Notes: generated by a model from the sequence alone, not told the origin. Counted from the stretch's first letter, positions 23,041-31,252 are shown. The stretch is DNA of 39,406 nucleotides from a virus (IMGVR_UViG_3300029309_000101:1-39406); one strand, 5' to 3'. Numbers and translations: made by a program.

Positions 23041-25058
23041 TATGCCAATAAACCTCCGGGTCTTTGCTGTCTAATTAGTTCTGATTGTATAGCAGATGCT
23101 AGAACCCTGCCAAAGTCTCCCGCCCTTTGATTGTCTCCTTGGACGTTTGAACCGCTTGCATCTACATTAACCACGATACTTGTACCGCCTCCGCTATTTG
23201 GACTAACCATACCGCTAGAACTTGGTGTAAATATCTCTGGACCTCTTTCTCCCACCATATAACTAGAGCCTCTCACAACCCTCCCACCGAGAGAACGGCC
23301 ACCACTTAAACTAAAGAAATCACCAATACCGCCGCCCAAACTCCCGAGGAAAGCGTTTACACCATATTGAATCAAAGACCTCTGAATCTGGTTAAAGACA
23401 GATGAGGCGACCTCTCCAAGGGTTCTAGTGCCATTTATTGCGCCTTCGATCGCATCAACCAAACCTGAACGTATTGACATCGACAAATCAGTATAAAGTT
23501 TTGTTAGCTCGGTAACTTGGTCAAACTCTACGCTGTTTTTGCTTAAAATCTGATCTATTAGAGACATTCTATCTTTAATTTTCGTGTTGGTATCGTCCTC
23601 TGTATCAACTACAGCGGTTTTTGTAGCTAAAATTTCAGCTTCCCTTACTGCAATTAATTCCAATAGATTTCCTGTTATTGCTATAACTTCCGTTGCTGCC
23701 GGCGCATTTGGGTTGCCGGGTCTAATTCTTCGCGCCTGATTATCTATTTTCTGTATCAAAATTCTCATTTTTTCTAGCTCTTGGGTTGAAGTTGCAGCCA
23801 TAGGATTCAATCCCATTGCCGCAGATTGCAACCTAGCGATTCCTTTGCCTTGCCCAAATTGTGAACTGGCTACACCTGAAAATGGAGAACCTAAAGAAAT
23901 ATCGCTTCCGGCTAATCCCAACTGTCTATACGATTCTCCTAACTGAACATCTGTCATTAAGGCAACAGCTTCAGCCAAATTACCAACAATGTCGCTAACT
24001 GTTCCTAAAATTTCTTTGAACGCAGGGCCTAGTCCTTGATCTAATGCCCTTATCAAATTACCAATCTGATTTATAATCCCTTTAAACTGTACTGATAATG
24101 TGTCTTGAAATTCATCAGTTGCTTTAAGAGCTACCCCGGAAGCGTCTGCCTGTTTTAAAAGATTTTCATTAAATTTGACAAGATCATCATTTATTAAAGG
24201 AAATACTGCCTTCATAGCTTCGACACTTCCAAACAGTTTTGCTAACTGATCTGTCGTTGCACCACTAGCTGCGATCTGTTCTAATATTCCTCCAAAACCT
24301 TTTGCCTCTAGTGAAGCTGCATTAAACTCAATCCCTAGTTTCTTTGCAATTTTTTCCGCTTCCCCAGTAGGTTTTAAAATTGATACGATTGCTTGGTTTA
24401 ATCCTGTAAAGGTTTGTTCTACCGGGACACCTTGCGCGGTTATTGTTGCTATCGCTGCGTTTAATTCATCAATACTTATACCAGCAGATTTTGCGGTAGG
24501 TGCGATTCTACCTATCTGCCTTGCATATTGGTCAACAATAATTTTACCGTCATTTTGTGTTTGTATAAATCCATCTACTATCTTGGTTGCTTTATCAGCT
24601 TCCAAACCATAAGAGTTCAAAACACTTGTTACCGCGTCAGATACCGTTCCCAAATCTGACATACCACCAACAGCACCCAAAGCTGAAGCCTCAAGCACTT
24701 GTGATGCTTCCGCTGCCTCAGTAAAACCCGCAGAGGCAACATCATAACTAGCGGCTAATAACTCTGTCTGTGAATATGCGCCCTCTAGGCTATTGCTTAA
24801 ATGTAAAAGGTTATTTGAAAGTACGTCTACGTCAACCCCTAAAGTTCTTACCGCTGTTCTTGCCTGTTCTGCCTCATTAAACCCCTTAAAATAATTTCTG
24901 ACACTAGCCGCTATCAGTAATCCACCGGTCAAAAATCCAAACGCCTGACGTAAACCGCCAACCGATTTTGTTAATTGTTGTGATGCTCCTTGAGCCTGAC
25001 GTAATCCACGAACTGCCTGTTGTGAATTGACTCTCAGGTCAATATTTGAAATAGCCAC
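23040..25058 (-). CDS. Tail tape measure protein
   Basis: 672 aa; sets tail length and is ejected with DNA. An N-terminal coiled coil (VNSQQAVRGLRQAQGASQQL) is followed by a hydrophobic stretch (FGFLTGGLLIAASV) and the TP901-type core domain (about 75-260: LLAASYDVASAGFTEAAEAS, YARQIGRIAPTAKSAGISID). Then helical repeats, and a Gly/Ser-rich C terminus with SYMVGERGPEIFTPSSSGMV, a very common tape-measure ending. It follows the G/GT chaperones as expected. At about 0.15 nm per residue it predicts a tail of roughly 100 nm (family rule of thumb). Confidence 0.9.
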   Translation of the reverse strand: MAISNIDLRVNSQQAVRGLRQAQGASQQLTKSVGGLRQAFGFLTGGLLIAASVRNYFKGFNEAEQARTAVRTLGVDVDVLSNNLLHLSNSLEGAYSQTELLAASYDVASAGFTEAAEASQVLEASALGAVGGMSDLGTVSDAVTSVLNSYGLEADKATKIVDGFIQTQNDGKIIVDQYARQIGRIAPTAKSAGISIDELNAAIATITAQGVPVEQTFTGLNQAIVSILKPTGEAEKIAKKLGIEFNAASLEAKGFGGILEQIAASGATTDQLAKLFGSVEAMKAVFPLINDDLVKFNENLLKQADASGVALKATDEFQDTLSVQFKGIINQIGNLIRALDQGLGPAFKEILGTVSDIVGNLAEAVALMTDVQLGESYRQLGLAGSDISLGSPFSGVASSQFGQGKGIARLQSAAMGLNPMAATSTQELEKMRILIQKIDNQARRIRPGNPNAPAATEVIAITGNLLELIAVREAEILATKTAVVDTEDDTNTKIKDRMSLIDQILSKNSVEFDQVTELTKLYTDLSMSIRSGLVDAIEGAINGTRTLGEVASSVFNQIQRSLIQYGVNAFLGSLGGGIGDFFSLSGGRSLGGRVVRGSSYMVGERGPEIFTPSSSGMVSPNSGGGTSIVVNVDASGSNVQGDNQRAGDFGRVLASAIQSELIRQQRPGGLLA

Positions 25059-25068
25059 AAAGTTTTAC

Positions 25069-25601
25069 CTATCGAGTGCGGGACTTTGATTCCTCAATGT
25101 ACCGTTTTTCCCTTTCGGACTTCAGTTCAAAGTAAGCAGCGTAGAACATAAATTCTTTGTCTGTTATTCGATCTCGAAGTTCTCCTACGGTCATTCCTAG
25201 CTCGCAAGATAAGAAAAACTCAAAATTGAGCCAACTATCTTGCTCTAGGCGTTTTTTGCTTCGCCCAATACTGGGGCGGGGTCCATTCCGAACAAGAATA
25301 ATTCCAGTTCGTTCAATACTTTTTCTGGTAACTCTCGTTGTAGTTTGGGTGCATCGGCCAAAGCAAAAGCCTTTGAACCATCTTCCAACTCGGCTAACAT
25401 ACAAAGTATCCGGGTGCTGATTGCTAACGCGTCTGTGCTATTTGTCGCTGAGTTTGCAGCGATTCTGTCTGACCTTGTAAGTGGTCTAAAATATAAGTCG
25501 ATGACTTTTTTACCAGCGTCATTTTTCAATTCAAACTTTCGTCTTTCTTGAATATTGAACTCAGTAGTTAAAAGGTCAACGGTGCGAGGATTTGTAGACA
25601 T
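25069..25601 (-). CDS. GT fusion by -1 programmed frameshift
   Basis: Ribosomes slipping back one base at A-AAA-AAC (25251-25257) read on as RLEQDSWLNFEFFLSCELGM to a stop at 25069, giving a fusion of 117 + 60 = 177 residues. The slip site is the classical XXXYYYZ type, the frames are in the right (-1) relation, and the gene position is exactly that of lambda G/T. The T part (TVGELRDRITDKEFMFYAAY) is typical and links the tape-measure complex to tube subunits. The independent ATG-like start upstream in the T frame is not needed. Confidence 0.88.
25245..25601 (-). CDS. Tail assembly chaperone, lambda G-like
   Basis: 118 aa: MSTNPRTVDLLTTEFNIQER, LKNDAGKKVIDLYFRPLTRS and a helical end. It lies between tail tube and tape measure and is the zero-frame product of a G/GT pair. 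The penultimate codons contain the heptamer A-AAA-AAC at 25251-25257, two codons before the TAG stop. Chaperone G coats the tape measure before tube polymerisation. Most ribosomes should make this short form. Confidence 0.85.
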   Translation of the reverse strand: MSTNPRTVDLLTTEFNIQERRKFELKNDAGKKVIDLYFRPLTRSDRIAANSATNSTDALAISTRILCMLAELEDGSKAFALADAPKLQRELPEKVLNELELFLFGMDPAPVLGEAKNA

Positions 25602-25604
25602 AAG

Positions 25605-26021
25605 TTAAATAGCAAAAGTAATAGCACCATTAGCGGTAAAGTTCACGGTTAGAACTTCAAGATCACCAACGGCAGCGCCCATATCAGCAGAGGTAACAAT
25701 TCCTGAAAAACTGACTTTTTTTGTGCCTGATGTATCGAGGAATAATTCAAACTGTGCGTCCCCGGCATCTTCAGTAACAATAACATCATCAATTAGATTA
25801 GCTGTCTCGTTGCCGTCAGCCGCGGTATAAAGAAGCTCAACGCTTCCGGTAGCGGAAATTAATCCACCGACATACGCCCTAGAAGTGTCGCCGTGATCGG
25901 TACATTCTAAGATTTCTTTGTTTACGGTAAGTGACCAGTTTCTAGTACTAACAATAGCTTCAGTTGTACCTGAGCCATTTTTAAAATTAACTGATCCTTC
26001 CTCTCCACGAAAAAAAGCCAT
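25605..26021 (-). CDS. Major tail (tube) protein
   Basis: 138 aa. MAFFRGEEGSVNFKNGSGTT, then TRNWSLTVNKEILECTDHGD and SRAYVGGLISATGSVELLYT: the beta-rich tube-protein pattern (start with a fusion of strands, conserved EILECTDHGD-type loop, then Gly-Ser-Val) used by many siphovirus tail tubes. It polymerises into the tail around the tape measure. It lies between the tail terminator region and the G/GT chaperones. Confidence 0.85.
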   Translation of the reverse strand: MAFFRGEEGSVNFKNGSGTTEAIVSTRNWSLTVNKEILECTDHGDTSRAYVGGLISATGSVELLYTAADGNETANLIDDVIVTEDAGDAQFELFLDTSGTKKVSFSGIVTSADMGAAVGDLEVLTVNFTANGAITFAI

Positions 26022-26053
26022 GATAAATAAGAAAGGGGTTGTTTAGCTACATA

Positions 26054-26203
26054 TTAACTCTTTGAATCAGAGTTAACAGTAGTAGTTTTGGTTTTTTGCT
26101 GTGATCGCTGGTAGGATTCACAGCGGGGGTCCCATAGTGCTGGGTTGCGCTTGCCTTTTACCTTTTCGATAATGTCAAGCATATCTTCTGTAATTTCGGT
26201 CAT
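26054..26203 (-). CDS. Small protein between tail terminator and tube genes
   Basis: 49 aa from ATG 26203, coupled to the previous stop (ATGA): MTEITEDMLDIIEKVKGKRN, then PALWDPRCESYQRS and a Thr/Ser-rich end. No family recognised. The 32 bases after it before the tube gene hold only its spacing and ribosome binding site. Confidence 0.55.
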   Translation of the reverse strand: MTEITEDMLDIIEKVKGKRNPALWDPRCESYQRSQQKTKTTTVNSDSKS

Positions 26204-26625
26204 AAGTCCTCGTATGCTTCAAAGGTCATTCTAAGTTGTGTTTGGAAGAACCCTTCTGGCTCTGGGTTTGCAACTGGGGTAGGGCCATTAACAGGGTCAA
26301 AGACCACACCCGAAACGACCTGTCGATTGTACAAGTCGCGAATACGTTTTCCAATTACATAATTAGCTCCCGCGCCAATGCTTTGTCCAGTAAATATATT
26401 GATTGTAACAGCACCCACAACCTTGTTACTGCTATCGCTAGTACCGCCAAGACTTAGATATTCTCCCTCTCCAAAACTAAACAGACATTGTACAAAGGAA
26501 TCTCCGGGGGTTGGCGTGTAACTTTGATTATAAAAAACTACCGGGACGGCGGGACTACTTGCAAGTTCTGTGTTTAATCTGCCTTCGATAACGCCCCTAA
26601 CTGTATTTAAATCTATTGCAGCCAT
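26200..26625 (-). CDS. Tail terminator-like protein
   Basis: 141 aa from ATG 26625 (MAAIDLNTVRGVIEGRLNTE), chosen because it follows GAGGAGAA and overlaps the previous stop (TAATG); the frame extends further upstream only within the preceding gene. The layout (N-terminal helix, PVVFYNQSYTPTPGDSFVQC, a central beta sheet, LRMTFEAYEDL at the end) is that of lambda U/DUF4128-type terminators, which cap the tail and join it to the head. Confidence 0.7.
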   Translation of the reverse strand: MAAIDLNTVRGVIEGRLNTELASSPAVPVVFYNQSYTPTPGDSFVQCLFSFGEGEYLSLGGTSDSSNKVVGAVTINIFTGQSIGAGANYVIGKRIRDLYNRQVVSGVVFDPVNGPTPVANPEPEGFFQTQLRMTFEAYEDL

Positions 26626-27074
26626 TATGTTCTCCTCAATATTTTTTGATACTCCTGTACCGACCAATCTTCAAGTTCTTTTGCGATCTTATCTACCCAT
26701 GGGCCAGATTGTTGATCACTACCTGTTCTCCCGATAGCCTTCCATGAAGCTGGTACGCCCTGACCGGTCCCAGAAAGCGCCTCAGCGTACGGTAAATTGT
26801 TGTGTATGTGATAAACATTCCCAATCTTTTCAGCAAAGCCAGCGGGATAATTAGAACCTCTGGGAGGTGTAATACCTTTTGGAAAACTTCCGTCTATATT
26901 TGGTTTGCCATCTGGGGCGTTCTCTCCAATCTGCCAATCAGAACGAAATCTACCAGTATCTACCGGGCTGCCCATTTTTGCCCTTGCATCAGCTTCTAAT
27001 ACAACAGCCCTAAGAAGTTGATTTATTTGGAACTCCATGTGTCCACCTATTTTTTCTGGGGGGATTATCATCAT
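26625..27074 (-). CDS. Tail completion protein, HK97 gp10-like
   Basis: 149 aa. The segment VLEADARAKMGSPVDTGRFR, then SDWQIGEN, is the signature of the HK97 gp10 family (helix followed by PVDTGxxR), and YHIHNNLPYAEALSGTGQGV is the second typical block (Asn-x-x-Pro-Tyr-Ala). It belongs to the head-tail joining region. It overlaps the head-closure gene by four bases. Confidence 0.85.
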   Translation of the reverse strand: MMIIPPEKIGGHMEFQINQLLRAVVLEADARAKMGSPVDTGRFRSDWQIGENAPDGKPNIDGSFPKGITPPRGSNYPAGFAEKIGNVYHIHNNLPYAEALSGTGQGVPASWKAIGRTGSDQQSGPWVDKIAKELEDWSVQEYQKILRRT

Positions 27075-27436
27075 GTTCTTAAATAAAGCTCAAAGGACAA
27101 AACACTAGCACCACTACGAAATGTTTTGATTCTCACGATTTGATGTACCTTGCTATCAATTACAACACGATCTTTTGTTGAAGGAGTGTAAGCCAAAGAG
27201 TCAGCCGCAACAGTACATTTGAGGTCTGCGGCTTGTACTAGGTCATTAACCTCTCTGTCATTTACATCTTGCAAAACGCCTTTTACAACAGTATCGGCGG
27301 TTGTTTCGCTAATGACTCCTGTAGAAGTGTTGTAACTCCCCGGTGTTACTCTTCTTACCGTCACGCTTGTACCAACGCCCGGTATCTCCGCAACTTTGTC
27401 GATTACTTTTTGTATAGCAGCAGCAAAAGATGGCAT
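27071..27436 (-). CDS. Head closure / head-tail joining protein
   Basis: 121 aa. N-terminal helix (FAAAIQKVIDKVAEIPGVGT), then a small beta barrel (VTVRRVTPGSYNTSTGVISE, KDRVVIDSKVHQIVRIKTFR), as in head-closure proteins that sit between connector and tail. It overlaps the preceding 73-aa gene by one base and the gp10-like gene by four. Confidence 0.65.
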   Translation of the reverse strand: MPSFAAAIQKVIDKVAEIPGVGTSVTVRRVTPGSYNTSTGVISETTADTVVKGVLQDVNDREVNDLVQAADLKCTVAADSLAYTPSTKDRVVIDSKVHQIVRIKTFRSGASVLSFELYLRT

Positions 27437-27657
27437 TACACTAAATAAGCAATTACTGTACCGCTATCTAGCTTAACGCTTGTAATTATACCCTCAATCG
27501 CTGTATTGGATTTAAACTGTAGGTCGGTTAAATCTCCTGTGATGTTTTCGGCTACCAAAGTATTGATAACTGAATCTTGCAATGCTTTGATGCAACCGAA
27601 ACGTCCTGTATGTGCGGCTGTATCGTTGATGATTTTGGCAGCGGGATAGTAGCCCAT
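27436..27657 (-). CDS. Small head-tail region protein
   Basis: 73 aa: MGYYPAAKIINDTAAHTGRF, then GCIKALQDSVINTLVAENIT. Mixed helix and strand; from its place between connector and head closure it is probably a minor head or joining protein. No defined family recognised. Confidence 0.55.
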   Translation of the reverse strand: MGYYPAAKIINDTAAHTGRFGCIKALQDSVINTLVAENITGDLTDLQFKSNTAIEGIITSVKLDSGTVIAYLV

Positions 27658-27661
27658 TAAA

Positions 27662-28222
27662 TTAACTCCTTTTTAGTGAAATGTTACCCGGTCCGCTGAT
27701 TCGCAGCCCAGTAAAGTACCGTTCAAAAAGCGGCGGCACTCTATCAGCGCCAACAGCGCCGAACTTATCTGGTTCAACGGCAACACCGCCTACACCTACT
27801 CTTTTATAATCCTCTAAACCTGACAACCCTAGACCATCTTTGTTGTTATTAAGATAAACAGCTAGTATCACTTCTGCTCTTTTTACTTGATCTGGTATTT
27901 CTGTATCTGTGTAATAATCTGTTGTGACTCGGTAAGGGAAACCAGTTGTATAAGTACTAGTAAAAGTGTCTGGCTTTCTAACTCCTGTTCTTGGCCATTG
28001 CAATGCTTGTGTGTCTGAAGCTCTCGCGCCTAAAAATCTTTCGCGGTCAATCCGCTGTGTTGCTGTATATAAAGCTCTATTTTTTTGATCTGTTGTAGCA
28101 CTAGCCCAAGCCGCTACGTCATCATCTTCAACTAGACCGTCCACAATGGCTTGTGCATCAGCCAAAGTTAGATAGCTATTTGCTGACGCGCTTCCCGCTG
28201 TTGCTGTTATGCTTATTGCCAT
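27662..28222 (-). CDS. Head-tail connector, DnaT-like family
   Basis: 186 aa. ANSYLTLADAQAIVDGLVED at the start, then DQKNRALYTATQRIDRERFL, GARASDTQALQWPRTGV and QVKRAEVILAVYLNN. This set (SYxTLxxA, RALxxATxxID, LxWPRTGV, VKxAxxxLA) defines the phage family often labelled DnaT-like, which occupies the connector position. The label says nothing about replication here; the gene is surrounded by head-tail genes. Confidence 0.75.
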   Translation of the reverse strand: MAISITATAGSASANSYLTLADAQAIVDGLVEDDDVAAWASATTDQKNRALYTATQRIDRERFLGARASDTQALQWPRTGVRKPDTFTSTYTTGFPYRVTTDYYTDTEIPDQVKRAEVILAVYLNNNKDGLGLSGLEDYKRVGVGGVAVEPDKFGAVGADRVPPLFERYFTGLRISGPGNISLKRS

Positions 28223-28322
28223 TTACTTGTGATGATTTAGTCTTTTTTTTGGGTTTTGGGGGAACCGAGGCCACTTTTGCGGCCTCCTGTTCTCTTAAAC
28301 GCCTAAATGCGAATATCCCCAT
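28176..28322 (-). CDS. Small basic protein after decoration gene
   Basis: 48 aa from ATG 28322, coupled to the previous stop (TAATG): MGIFAFRRLREQEAAKVASV, then PPKPKKKTKSS and a basic end. It overlaps the connector gene's start by 47 bases. Basic, Pro-containing and likely disordered; similar short proteins follow capsid genes in other phages. Function unknown. Confidence 0.5.
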   Translation of the reverse strand: MGIFAFRRLREQEAAKVASVPPKPKKKTKSSQVNGNKHNSNSGKRVSK

Positions 28323-28687
28323 TAACCGGCTTTTAGTATTTGGTAGTTTAGTACGATTGCCTCGCCTAAAGAACCCCCAGAAACATTAGCTACTGTGATC
28401 GCGAAAGACCCTGCTGCTATTGAATTTGCTTGTACCAAATATGACCCGGCTGTACCAGCGCTTGCGTGGTTAACGACAATTACATCACTTGCAGTACATT
28501 CAGAGTTTGTAACTGTGAAAGATACTTCAGCGGCAGCGGCTAGTGCAGCGTCAGCCATTGTTATAACTCCTGCAACTTTGTTTAAAGTTACACCAGTTGC
28601 CTTGTTTGTGGCCTGAGTGACAGAACCTGTCTGATCAGAGCCTACACCGAGGGCGGCCCCGGCTGTTGCTTCAAATACTGATGGCAT
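28322..28687 (-). CDS. Capsid decoration-like protein
   Basis: 121 aa, rich in Ala, Val, Ser and Gly, with beta strands (ATGVTLNKVAGVITMADAAL, EVSFTVTNSECTASDVIVVN, GSFAITVANVSGG). This compact repetitive beta fold, placed directly after the major capsid protein, fits a capsid decoration or stabilising protein. The family is not certain. Confidence 0.6.
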   Translation of the reverse strand: MPSVFEATAGAALGVGSDQTGSVTQATNKATGVTLNKVAGVITMADAALAAAAEVSFTVTNSECTASDVIVVNHASAGTAGSYLVQANSIAAGSFAITVANVSGGSLGEAIVLNYQILKAG

Positions 28688-28699
28688 AATTAATTACCT

Positions 28700-29731
28700 C
28701 TAGTCTTGAGTAGATACGTTAGTTGCTCTAACGATACCGATGTTTTTTGTCTCGTAAACTTTCGACCAGTTAGCTACGGTTCCTAGAACTGTTCTATTTG
28801 GGTTTGTTGTTGTAACAGCCCACTTAGACCCTACTGGGTGGTAGCAGTAGTGTAGGTCAACAGCCATCGCGTCAGACTTAGCCAAAATGTCTCTGTCTGT
28901 CTCAGTTGTTAGACCAGCTTGTTCGCCACTTGCTACAGCGCCGGGAGTAAAGAAATAAGTTGAATACTCTGTAGATGCACCAGAACCAGTTGTAGAAACA
29001 TCATCTGATACGATCACGCGTAAACCGCAATATGTTGGAACTGTATCGTTTCCACCACCGTATGCAGGGGCAATAGTACCACCAGATGCAGTTGCAGAAC
29101 CGCCGTTTCCGTCACTTGCAAGAACATAGTCAACCATTTTTCTCTCAACGAGATCATAGTAGACCTTGCTATGCATACAAACTACTGAAAGTTTGTCTCC
29201 CTGATCTCCAAGGATTGATCTAGCTTTAGCAACGTGCTTTGGACTAAGTCCTGTTGGTGTGTCGCCGCTTTCAGAGTCAATACATAGATCAAAGAAAGCT
29301 GAGTTAGAATCGTTTGCATTTATGGAACCAAATACACCGTCTAGGCAAGCTAGTAGGTCTTTCTGTCTTTGGTTAGCAATGTATGCACCGATCTTTTGAC
29401 CAATCGCAGCCATTGGGTCTGAGCCTGCTGCAAGTGCTGCTAAATCTCTTGATTCAAATGCACGGCCTCTGTGTAGGATTACCCCAACTTGTTTGTCAGT
29501 TGTAATCTTACCGGGTGTTAAAGAACTTGAATCAGATAAAACCTCAAAATCCCCACTCAAGTTTGCAGAGAAAAAAGGTACGTTTATTAGATCACCACCC
29601 TCAGTAGCGTTTAATTCAGCCATAGGTTGAACAACACCGCTTGCTAGGAAAGAATCCCTTTGTGTGGTCTGTTCTATAACATACGGCGTAAACACCTCGG
29701 GGATAATCATGTCACTACGGAGAGTAGCCAT
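28700..29731 (-). CDS. Major capsid protein
   Basis: 343 aa, no visible protease-cleaved N-terminal scaffold. MATLRSDMIIPEVFTPYVIE, then LINVPFFSANLSGDFEVLSD, KQVGVILHRGRAFESRDLAA, LACLDGVFG, and SPKHVAKARSILGDQGDKLS, VVCMHSKVYYDLVERKMVDY. This order (N-arm with a Pro-x-x-Phe, F-x-V-L-SD, spine helix with RG-A, P-domain with MHS) is typical of HK97-fold capsid proteins of this phage group. It follows the scaffold gene after a leader with repeats and a possible promoter (29732-29841). Confidence 0.88.
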   Translation of the reverse strand: MATLRSDMIIPEVFTPYVIEQTTQRDSFLASGVVQPMAELNATEGGDLINVPFFSANLSGDFEVLSDSSSLTPGKITTDKQVGVILHRGRAFESRDLAALAAGSDPMAAIGQKIGAYIANQRQKDLLACLDGVFGSINANDSNSAFFDLCIDSESGDTPTGLSPKHVAKARSILGDQGDKLSVVCMHSKVYYDLVERKMVDYVLASDGNGGSATASGGTIAPAYGGGNDTVPTYCGLRVIVSDDVSTTGSGASTEYSTYFFTPGAVASGEQAGLTTETDRDILAKSDAMAVDLHYCYHPVGSKWAVTTTNPNRTVLGTVANWSKVYETKNIGIVRATNVSTQD

Positions 29732-29764
29732 TGAAAATCTTAAAATAAAGTGTACGATATTGCG

Positions 29765-29795
29765 GGCGCAGCCCTACAGAGTCAGGCGCAGCCCT
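29765..29795. repeat. Tandem 11-base repeats before the capsid gene
   Basis: GGCGCAGCCCT occurs at 29765-29775 and again at 29785-29795 (20-base period). In RNA each copy can fold as a tiny hairpin (GGGC-loop-GCCC type, the second with a G-U). They lie in the 110-base gap between scaffold and capsid genes, about 35-65 bases upstream of the capsid start on the minus strand. They may influence mRNA stability or bind a protein. Confidence 0.5.
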
Positions 29796-29811
29796 TCCCT
29801 AGTTACGATCT

Positions 29812-29841
29812 ATAATAACCAAAAATCTACAAAATCAACAA
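29812..29841 (-). promoter_or_regulatory. Candidate promoter for the capsid gene
   Basis: On the minus strand TATTAT (29812-29817, one mismatch from TATAAT) lies 15 bases after TTGATT (29833-29838) or 18 after TTGTTG (29836-29841). Both spacings are off the ideal 17. An internal promoter here would raise capsid protein relative to upstream genes, which is biologically sensible. Weak evidence by sequence alone. Confidence 0.3.
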
Positions 29842-30549
29842 CTAATTTTTAGCAGCCGCCTTTAATTGGTCATAAAGTGGCCTATTTGTTTTATATAATC
29901 TCATCTGCTCTGTAAGGTTGCCACCATTCTCAAATGGGTTTTTGTCCATTCCAATAGGTAGGTTGCCTGATGTTTTTCTTCCAATCGGTGCGCCAGAGCC
30001 TCTTGCCGGGTCAGACTTCTTTAACCAATCTGGTAGGCTCTCAGCCCACTTAGCAACTGGGGTTTCCTCATATCCATCAACAACAACTACCGTTCCATCT
30101 TCCCGCCTTTTGATTTGTTCCGGGCTAAGTTTTGTTTTTAGTACCATGTCAGGGTCATGGACGATATCAGCCAAAGCAGAAACCGTTGGCGTAATTAATT
30201 CCAACTCTTTTACTCTTTGCTCTAATTTTTTAATCTGTTCATCTTTTGTTGCGCTTGCTTCTCTAAATTGCTGATCTCGAGCCTGTAACGCTTCTGAATA
30301 CTTTCCTTTGGCCTCTAGTTCCGCTTGCTCGGCTTTTTGTTTAAACTCTAGTAGTTTTTGTACGTCCGTACCGTCAGGCATTGTGGAAAGCGTTTGTTCT
30401 AGCTTCTGAAATTTTTTCTTTTCGTCCAGTAATTCTTTGTTTTTTACGTCCATTGATTGAACGCGACTTTCGAGAGCCTTGATTTGTGAAAGTAGCTCTT
30501 CGTTGTTGTTACCAGTTGGCGCAGCCTCTTGGTTAGTTTCTTCTGACAT
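29842..30549 (-). CDS. Scaffolding protein
   Basis: 235 aa. A long coiled coil at about 15-120 (LLSQIKALESRVQSMDVKNK, FKQKAEQAELEAKGKYSEAL), then a Gly/Pro-rich C-terminal region (SDPARGSGAPIGRKTSGNLP) with final residues that could bind capsid protein. Position directly before the major capsid gene and the coiled-coil-plus-flexible-end layout identify a scaffold. No protease domain is present, so it probably exits intact or is degraded by another enzyme. Confidence 0.8.
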   Translation of the reverse strand: MSEETNQEAAPTGNNNEELLSQIKALESRVQSMDVKNKELLDEKKKFQKLEQTLSTMPDGTDVQKLLEFKQKAEQAELEAKGKYSEALQARDQQFREASATKDEQIKKLEQRVKELELITPTVSALADIVHDPDMVLKTKLSPEQIKRREDGTVVVVDGYEETPVAKWAESLPDWLKKSDPARGSGAPIGRKTSGNLPIGMDKNPFENGGNLTEQMRLYKTNRPLYDQLKAAAKN

Positions 30550-30582
30550 AAACCCGCAGGGTAAATTTGTTCACATATTAGC

Positions 30583-30876
30583 TTACCATTTTACTTTGTC
30601 AGCCCAATACGCTGCACTCATTGGGCCTTTTGCAATATGTCTTGCCATTCTTGCTTTAAAACTAACTCTTCGATCTTTTGATTGCTGTGATTCCCCTTTT
30701 CTAGGTGGGCTACCTTTAACTCCTTGTTGTCCAAACCTGATAAGTTTTACTTTATTTCCTTCTTTAGCTAAAACAACATGAGAGCTCGTAGGGTGGCCAG
30801 TTGTTCTCTTGGGTATGTTGACTCCTTTAAGTCCATATTTTTTTAATTTGTTCTGTATTTTTTCTTTTTCAGTCAT
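30583..30876 (-). CDS. Cyanophage-type basic protein, DUF6321-like
   Basis: 97 aa. KKYGLKGVNIPKRTTGHPTS, then HVVLAKEGNKVKLIRFGQQG, SFKARMARHIAKGPMSAAYW and a final ADKVKW. I recognise this block from marine cyanophage genomes (DUF6321-like); it is strongly basic and has no known role. It starts with an ATGA overlap after the 50-aa gene. One of the better clues to a cyanobacterial host. Confidence 0.7.
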   Translation of the reverse strand: MTEKEKIQNKLKKYGLKGVNIPKRTTGHPTSSHVVLAKEGNKVKLIRFGQQGVKGSPPRKGESQQSKDRRVSFKARMARHIAKGPMSAAYWADKVKW

Positions 30877-31025
30877 TTGCCTACTTTTGCTTGCGCTCTT
30901 TTATGAGCCTCACTAAAACTTGTACCATTTCTCATTAACCTTTTCATAAAGTCCATGTGTTTTTTTGTGTGATGAACTGAATGTCTTTTTAAAGTTTCTT
31001 TTTGTTTTTTTGTAAGAGGAGCCAT
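30873..31025 (-). CDS. Small basic His-rich protein
   Basis: 50 aa from ATG 31025, beginning on the previous stop (TAATG) and ending with an ATGA overlap: MAPLTKKQKETLKRHSVHHT, then MDFMKRLMRNGTSFSEAHKR. Helical, very basic, three His close together. Short proteins with this MxxMxxG-SFxEAH core are familiar from phages and often adjoin the DUF6321-like gene; perhaps capsid-internal, nucleic-acid-binding proteins (inference). Confidence 0.6.
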   Translation of the reverse strand: MAPLTKKQKETLKRHSVHHTKKHMDFMKRLMRNGTSFSEAHKRAQAKVGK

Positions 31026-31252
31026 TATTTTTTCTTCTTAGGTGCTGATTTTAGTTGTGATCTTCTCTTTAATACTGCATTTCCTGTAGATTCTGAAACC
31101 AAACGTATTACAGGGTCACTATCACTTCCAACTCTTGTGATACTACCACCGCTTGGTCCTTTAATAGTGGCTCTCTTACCAGCTACACCAGTAACTTTGC
31201 CAAACGTACGAGTACCTTGATACACCCAACTAACTCTGCTACCCTTTCTCAT
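31025..31252 (-). CDS. HVA1/DUF2945-type Tudor-like protein
   Basis: 75 aa. GSRVSWVYQGTRTFGKVTGV, ATIKGPSGG, SDPVIRLVSESTGNAVLKRR and a Lys tail. The pattern (V-x-W, G-x-V strand, DPxxxL-S-x-x-TGNxVLKRRSxL) is that of small Tudor-like beta-barrel proteins of the HVA1/DUF2945 type. Possible role: binding DNA or a structural partner in the head. It overlaps the preceding gene by 14 bases. Confidence 0.65.
   Translation of the reverse strand: MRKGSRVSWVYQGTRTFGKVTGVAGKRATIKGPSGGSITRVGSDSDPVIRLVSESTGNAVLKRRSQLKSAPKKKK

Noticed and set aside
25069-25404. A stand-alone 111-aa gene in the T frame
   Set aside because: Its N-terminal half is the wrong-frame reading of the G gene; the real product is the -1 frameshift fusion through A-AAA-AAC.
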